A DNA stretch of 64,000 bases from Lachancea thermotolerans CBS 6340 (Eukaryota > Ascomycota > Saccharomycetes > Saccharomycetales > Saccharomycetaceae): assembly GCF_000142805.1 (NCBI RefSeq), contig NC_013080.1:1240001-1304000 (forward strand). Reading direction: 5' to 3'. Shown one piece after another: positions 58,957 to 64,000 of the stretch (position 1 is the stretch's first letter; each line of letters opens with the position of its first letter). The notes beneath the pieces are model-generated. The model made no database searches, was not told the origin of the DNA, and saw nothing but the letters and a program-made list of their open reading frames with translations. Position numbers and translations under genes: made by a program.

Positions 58957-59410
58957 CGTTTAATAAACGGTCTGAGACCAGTATATAGTTTATGGGAGGA
59001 TGTGATTGTTTTAAATAAAATGCTTCGACGTCTTGGATTTAAATGGTTTTTAATGATTGGCTTCAGTTTTGATAATCTCTTAAGCACAGCGAAGATCTCT
59101 AAAACGCCAGTGGTCGGCGGTATCAACGAAAAGCTTCCATGATTAATTTGGATCACAGCCGTAAAAGGCAAGGAAGTGAGACACGAACGACAGGGGAGCT
59201 TTCATTGTTTAAAAGCATTGGTAATCTGTCGCGCTCAGAGGGAATGCCTGGCTGTTTTGTAGTATGTGAAAGGCCCTTTCGGAGTCTCACCTCGTGAGGG
59301 TACTGACATCGATCAGGTGATCTGGTTGATATTGTTAGCCGGTTATAGCAGCGATGAAGCGCGCGAACATGTCACAAAATACAATCTCTGACACAATAAG
59401 AGTGATTTAA
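58957..59410. other. TUS1 3' region and TDA5 promoter
   Basis: A 454-bp gap; no gene or clear regulatory site recognised. Open frames on the minus strand are too weak to call. Confidence 0.6.
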
Positions 59411-60452
59411 ATGAATATTGACGCCATCTTCAACATATTTGTGCTTCCGTTGTTAAGGTTTCCTGTTGTGATGGTGCTTATTATCACATCGTAAGTGTAA
59501 CATGAATATCTTAGCTGTTGTTCAAACTTAATACTAAAATCAAAATTTCAACATCAGCGTCACCAAGCATGATTTTCGAGGGTGGCTTTGGCCAACAGTT
59601 GCCTATTCTTTATTACTCAATACAGCAGTAGTGGCAAACAATAAGTTCAAACGGAGAGGCCCATGGGTTAACCTACGCAAGCTCGAGAATGCAACATGTG
59701 TGGTGACGGGCGGCAGCAGTGGACTGGGACTGGCAATTATTCAGCAGTTTATTTCAAGGATACACAATCTGAAGATTGTGTCACTCGATGTTGTTCCACC
59801 CAAATTCACGCACCCCAGATTAGATTTCCGCGATTGTGATTTGAGTGATCCATCTAGCGTGGATCGCGTTATTAAAGAGATCAAGAAGGATTACGGTGAA
59901 GTCCACGTCTTAGTGAACAATGCTGGTATAAGAGGCAAGTATCAAAATTTCTGTGAATTGCAGAAAAAGGACGTAAATTGCGTCTTTCAGGTCAACGTTT
60001 TTTCGCCCATGCGACTGATACAACTTCTGAGCCCGAAAAAAGCCGAAAAGCGTCAATTTTATGCTATTACTATTGCAAGCACGCTTGGCATTTGTACCCC
60101 TGCGCGTGGCTCATCCTATGGAGCTTCAAAAGCCGCACTTATTTCTTTCCACGAAGCATGGACTCAAGAACTAGGTGATGCGAGTAATGTTCGAACACTT
60201 CTTGTAACGCCTGGCCAGCTCGACACTGCAATGTTCAGTGGTTTTGAGCCTCCCAAGCAATTTTTTGCACCCGTTGTGAACCCCAGAGAGCTCGCTCGCC
60301 AAATTGTTGATAAATGTAGTGCTGGTGAGAGAGGGGAGCTATCCGCCCCGCTTTATGCCAACTTTATGGGCATTCTGCGAACCCTGCCATATACAGCCAT
60401 CTATTTCGCACGCAAGGCTTCTGGCATGGACAGCTGCTTGCCTGTCGAATAG
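59411..60452 (+). CDS. TDA5: Short-chain dehydrogenase-like membrane protein Tda5, intron-containing
   Basis: Exons 59411-59490 and 59558-60452 give 324 residues (S. cerevisiae 326). Exon 1 encodes MNIDAIFNIFVLPLLRFP and the start of an N-terminal membrane segment. After joining (TS|VTKHDFRGW) a second hydrophobic segment precedes the SDR domain, with TGGSSGLG (nucleotide binding), NNAG and the catalytic YGASK plus upstream Ser. The 67-nt intron has donor GTAAGT, branch TACTAAA and acceptor CAG. The substrate is unknown; S. cerevisiae Tda5 is a mitochondrial protein of unclear activity. Taking the downstream GTG as a start would lose the membrane anchor. Confidence 0.92.
59491..59557 (+). other. 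TDA5 spliceosomal intron
   Basis: 67 nt, GTAAGT donor, TACTAAA branch site (59532-59538) and CAG acceptor ending at 59557, about 20 nt after the branch A. Frame is preserved (TC|C, Ser). Confidence 0.9.
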
Positions 60453-60502
60453 ATCACCTCCACTTTTGCATTCCTGATTTTAAGTAATATGTAATTTAGC
60501 TA

Positions 60503-61009
60503 CTATTTGGCCTTTTTATAAAACGAGTCTAGCTTCTCTTCGAACCACTTGAACAGGAGGTCTGTTTGCAAGTAGCCTTGTTCGTCGAACACGGTGTTTG
60601 CGGGTAGCGTTGTCTTGATTACAGAACCAGCCTCGTTTCTAAGAGTCACCTGGTAATTGTAATCATACTTGGTCATTTTAGTAGCCACAACGATAGCTTT
60701 CTCTTTCGAGTACCCCGTATACTTGACACCCTTCTCAATGTAGTTGTTGAAGTACCAAAATACTGCTGATAGGATTGCGTACGAGCCGACAAGAACCTTC
60801 TGGTATAAAAGCGCTTCTTCGAATTTCAGCTTCTTATCCAACAAAAATGAAATAGCAGCCACAACTGCGATTGAGTAGCCTATGATAAGCTTTGTGTCAA
60901 TTAACTTGAATGATTGTTCATAGTTGAGTCTTTTGAAAACATCAGGCAATGCCTCGTCTAGCGTCTGGCGGAGGTCCGGTGTGCTGTAAACATTGATTGG
61001 TTTACTCAT
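60503..61009 (-). CDS. SPC2: Signal peptidase complex subunit Spc2
   Basis: Non-catalytic subunit (SPC25/SPCS2) of the ER signal peptidase complex, linking it to the translocon. It has 168 residues (S. cerevisiae 178). Two membrane segments (about 48-66 and 79-98) form a hairpin with a short luminal loop, and a cytosolic C-terminal domain follows, with KYTGYSKEKAIVVATKMTKYDYNYQV. The ATG is complementary to 61007-61009 (MSKPINVYSTPDLR); the frame extends up only via TTG. It converges with TDA5. The S. cerevisiae gene is YML055W, so its placement here differs from the YKL/YLR blocks. Confidence 0.94.
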   Translation of the reverse strand: MSKPINVYSTPDLRQTLDEALPDVFKRLNYEQSFKLIDTKLIIGYSIAVVAAISFLLDKKLKFEEALLYQKVLVGSYAILSAVFWYFNNYIEKGVKYTGYSKEKAIVVATKMTKYDYNYQVTLRNEAGSVIKTTLPANTVFDEQGYLQTDLLFKWFEEKLDSFYKKAK

Positions 61010-61286
61010 GCTGAAGGAGTTTGGTAACTTTGCGTTCAATAAGAAGTGTCAATATACTCTAAGCAACCGAAAGCCTAATTACGGGGTTTGGGGTCTAAGA
61101 TCGATTGGATCGATACTTCGGTTAGTTGAATGGGTTTCAGTTACCAATATATTACGCTCCACCCTCTTTAAACGTGCAATATACCTCTTTACAGCTCTCG
61201 GCATATAAAAAAAATTATAAGGTAAATCAAGTCGCTTAACAATCTTAAGGTAGAGGGACTCCTCTCTGTAATGGAGATATAGACCG

Positions 61287-63125
61287 ATGTCACAGGAAAA
61301 CAGTGCTAGTGCAACTTCTGGCAGCCCGGGCAATAAGAAGTTTAGCCATAAAGAAAAGCCCAAAAAGCCAGCCTCGCATCGGCAACACCGTGTAAATTCA
61401 AAACCTCCGAAGACTGGAAAACACCGCGATGGGCCAGGAAAGCAGCGCTTCGAAGACGATCTCGAGTTTAACATACAGGACGAACTTGTAAGTGGTGACT
61501 TCAAAGCAAGGGGCCGTAAGACACAGATCTCCATTAACCATCTTTTGGACTTTCAACTACCAGAAAGGCCAAGCGACGGAGAGGCTGCTGCAGGTGCCAC
61601 AAGGCGAAGGACTAAAAAACAATTTCAAGAGCACATTCATTTGCATGGCGATTCCTTTATAAATGCAAACTTTAAATTTTTGGTGGACGACCGTTACACA
61701 TACAAAGAGCAAAGCCTCGATCCTAATGTGCCTATACCTCATGAAAAGATTGTCCGCGTAACTGCAACCAAGGGACAGTCGTGTCCGATTTGTCTAACTG
61801 AAGAAATTGTTGCTCCTAGAATGGTAAGTTGTGGACACCTCTTTTGCCATGCTTGTCTTCTGAGTTTCTTCGCAGCTGGCATGGAGCAGCCAAACAATAA
61901 CGGCACCGGAATAAATTATAAGAAAAAGAGGTATAAAGAGTGTCCTCTTTGTAGTACTATCATAAGGAAGGAAAAGGCAATCCCTGCGACATTGACGGAA
62001 CCCGACTCGACTCTAAAGCTCCCTCAAGTCGGGCAAACGGATACCTTTCAATTGATGTGCAAACCACATGGATCAATGCTTCCGTTGCCTGTTCTTTTGA
62101 ATGTTGACCCCATGTCCTTGCATCATTTTCCGTCTGTGGAGTTCAGAGAGCTTGCGCCGTACTCTCGTATCATGAAATGCAACCCTCAATACGCTATTGA
62201 TCTTTACAAAAAAGACATTTCCCATATCCAAGGTCAGTACGAGCTTGACCGTGCGCTTTATAACGAGGATGGGAAGTTTTCTCAACTTGCCATTGAGGAA
62301 AACAAGTTAAAAATAAGCGTCTCGGAACAGTCATTCCGTTCAGAAGCAGAAGTTCTGTCATCAAACCTTTCTCAACTCTCGTTAGATGTCGGCCTGGAGA
62401 AATATAACGACACGAACGCCTTTTTCTTTTTTCAAACCGCGTTTGATGCGAATACGCGCTACTATCTCTCCCCTCTGGACGTTAAAGTGTTACTGACCGC
62501 ATTTGGACACTATTCAGCTTTTCCCCCATCACTGACTGCTCAAGTCGAAGATGTTCACTACGGTACTGTCGTGACGGAGTCTTTAATGCAAAGATACAAA
62601 TATTTTGGGCATTTGCCGATCGGAAGCGAAATGGCATTTGTCGACCTTGACTGGCGCACCGCAGACGTCATTCCATCTGAGGTTTATCAATCGTTTGCGG
62701 CCGAATTGTCATTAAGGCGCCGCAAATCGACATGGAGAAAGCAACGAGAAGATAAAGAAAAAAAGCGCTATGAAAGGAAACTTGAGCGTGAACAACAAGA
62801 GTTTTACATGAGAGAAAATGGCAGTACAGACCACGCTACGTCGGTCATAAAGCCCGTTCGGTCAGTCCCCTTACAAAAGCTCCCCGAAAAAAAGAGTGAC
62901 ACCGGTTCAGCCGCTTCAGCTCAAAAGTCTGCATCGCGTCTGGAAAAGACTGTTTGGGGCACATCCATACCTGCGTCTGATAAAGCACCAGAGGGCAATC
63001 AAGAAGACGAAGAGCTAGAAAAGCTGTTGGGAAATCTTAATCAAAATCCAAGTCCTAGACAGGGGAGAAAAAAAAAGAGAATGGTTACCCTTTTGAGTTC
63101 CAACCCTTCGCGCGGCTCGCTGTAA
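61287..63125 (+). CDS. MAG2: RING finger protein Mag2 (RNF10-like)
   Basis: RING E3 ligase-like protein. S. cerevisiae Mag2 and human RNF10 mono-ubiquitinate 40S ribosomal proteins in quality control of stalled preinitiation complexes. It has 612 residues (S. cerevisiae 670). The basic N-terminus is followed by FKFLVDDRYTYKE and the RING (about 166-233): CPICLTEEI, CGHLFCHACL and CPLCSTII. The middle contains LSPLDVKVLLTAFGHY. A Lys/Arg/Glu-rich helix lies at about 475-510. The tail is low complexity and basic. The ATG at 61287. Confidence 0.94.
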   Translation: MSQENSASATSGSPGNKKFSHKEKPKKPASHRQHRVNSKPPKTGKHRDGPGKQRFEDDLEFNIQDELVSGDFKARGRKTQISINHLLDFQLPERPSDGEAAAGATRRRTKKQFQEHIHLHGDSFINANFKFLVDDRYTYKEQSLDPNVPIPHEKIVRVTATKGQSCPICLTEEIVAPRMVSCGHLFCHACLLSFFAAGMEQPNNNGTGINYKKKRYKECPLCSTIIRKEKAIPATLTEPDSTLKLPQVGQTDTFQLMCKPHGSMLPLPVLLNVDPMSLHHFPSVEFRELAPYSRIMKCNPQYAIDLYKKDISHIQGQYELDRALYNEDGKFSQLAIEENKLKISVSEQSFRSEAEVLSSNLSQLSLDVGLEKYNDTNAFFFFQTAFDANTRYYLSPLDVKVLLTAFGHYSAFPPSLTAQVEDVHYGTVVTESLMQRYKYFGHLPIGSEMAFVDLDWRTADVIPSEVYQSFAAELSLRRRKSTWRKQREDKEKKRYERKLEREQQEFYMRENGSTDHATSVIKPVRSVPLQKLPEKKSDTGSAASAQKSASRLEKTVWGTSIPASDKAPEGNQEDEELEKLLGNLNQNPSPRQGRKKKRMVTLLSSNPSRGSL

Positions 63126-64000
63126 TTGACGCCTGATCCACGATGAAATGCACCAACTTAAGCTGCCTCGCACACCTTGGAGCGTTCCAAGCGGATTGTC
63201 AGTGAGTCCCTTTCGAGAGATAGCTCAGTGTCTTTTTTGGTAAACGCTACCATGGCGCTGTGATGAGAGTGAGATTTGGTCCTGATGCAGGCATCGTGCC
63301 ACTCGTTTACGCAATGAATTGGTTTTAAGCCGAACAAGAACGGCGGCCTATAGCAGGTCCTTGCACTGTACCTCCAGCCACTGCAGACTGTGCTTTCTTT
63401 CTTTGAGAGACTTTCAACCCCCGCCACTACCCACCAATCTTTCAACCTACCAATATATACGTAGATTAATTTTACATACTACGAAGCATTTTCGCAGCAT
63501 TTCATCCTTTAGTGCTTTGTCGCTTATTTTTATGAGACGCCTACAGATTTCATGAGAAACCTGCTAATACAAAAGGCCCGCGGTCTTATTGAGAAAGTCT
63601 TTGCCCAATTTACAAAGAAATTGCCAGAGCTATCGTCCTCTTTGCTTAGTTCAAGATTGCACCGCAGTAACTTGCAGAATAAGTGTGATTAAGAAGCATA
63701 ATCTGCTTTCGAAGGGATATAGAATGGCAACCAAGATCTAACTGAGGTTCCGATGAATTCTCAGCCAGTAATCACATTCCTTCCCGATTGGAAAAGCATC
63801 TCCAACCTTCAACTGGAAGCGCATTTAGCGTACCCGGGTCAAAATAGCCGGTGGTCGCATTATACGATTAAATACACGATGTCATTTTGTGTTTATAAAA
63901 TGAGAGCATCGGCACATGGCGCTTGTAGTGTTATCTGTTGCTGTTACTGTTACTGTTCATAAGGGTGTTTGAGCTAATCAAGAGGGCTTGCTAACTTGCG
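63126..64000. other. Region downstream of MAG2, no gene seen
   Basis: 875 bp to the window edge. Short frames only (for example 63753-63962, Cys-rich at its end because of a repeated tgttac/tgttgc stretch near 63937-63958). It probably includes the promoter of a gene beyond the edge. Confidence 0.55.

Overview
The window is nuclear DNA from a budding yeast of the family Saccharomycetaceae that did not go through the whole-genome duplication. The genus is most likely Lachancea, but that is an inference. The genes are dense and mostly intron-poor. Introns carry GTAAGT/GTATGT donors and TACTAAY-like branch sites, tRNA genes are split-promoter Pol III genes, and nearly every protein is recognisable by its S. 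cerevisiae counterpart. The gene order interleaves two S. cerevisiae segments: the YKL182-YKL196 block (FAS1, LOT5, SPE1, ASH1, MTR2, FAT3, PXA2, HYM1, CNB1, DPH2, ACP1, SDS22, MST1, MIA40, YKT6) and the YLR413-YLR427 block (INA1, PUN1, VPS36, CDC73, YLR419W, URA4, RPN13, DCK1, ATG17, SPP382, TUS1, TDA5, MAG2). That is the double conserved synteny expected of the pre-duplication ancestral order.

Layout: 1-9.5 kb holds FAS1 (cut by the left edge), LOT5, SPE1 and ASH1 on the minus strand, then MTR2 on plus. From 9.5 to 13.3 kb synteny is interrupted by a gene-poor stretch carrying one bacterial-type alpha/beta hydrolase. From 13.3 to 22.5 kb lie two convergent SUR7-family membrane protein genes (FAT3/INA1-like and PUN1), then PXA2, VPS36 and HYM1. 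From 22.5 to 37.1 kb come tRNA-Leu(UAA), the DEAH/RHA helicase YLR419W, CDC73, a Dal5-type permease, intron-containing CNB1, DPH2, URA4 and intron-containing RPN13. From 37.4 to 54.6 kb come a CinA-like gene, the giant DCK1, ACP1, SDS22, an AlaX-type editing protein with an apparent frameshift, MST1, ATG17, SPP382, MIA40 and YKT6. The right end has tRNA-Asn(GUU), TUS1, intron-containing TDA5, SPC2 and MAG2, followed by about 0.9 kb without a gene.

Most of the content is ordinary housekeeping: lipid and polyamine synthesis, mRNA export, ESCRT-II, Rho GTPase control (DCK1, TUS1), autophagy, mitochondrial import, translation and protein-targeting factors. The most notable observation is RPN13. 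An 89-nt intron with clear splice signals joins the usual Pru-domain exon to a downstream exon encoding a DEUBAD-like (UCH37-binding) domain, which S. cerevisiae Rpn13 lacks. The intron donor overlaps an in-frame TAA, so retained intron would yield the short S. cerevisiae-like form. Other points are a hydrolase whose Asp nucleophile position is Gly, a CinA-like protein without the signature Ser, a one-base frameshift in the AlaX-like gene, and perfect GC-rich inverted repeats in several intergenic gaps. All names rest on recognising the translated sequence and on gene order; no database search was run.
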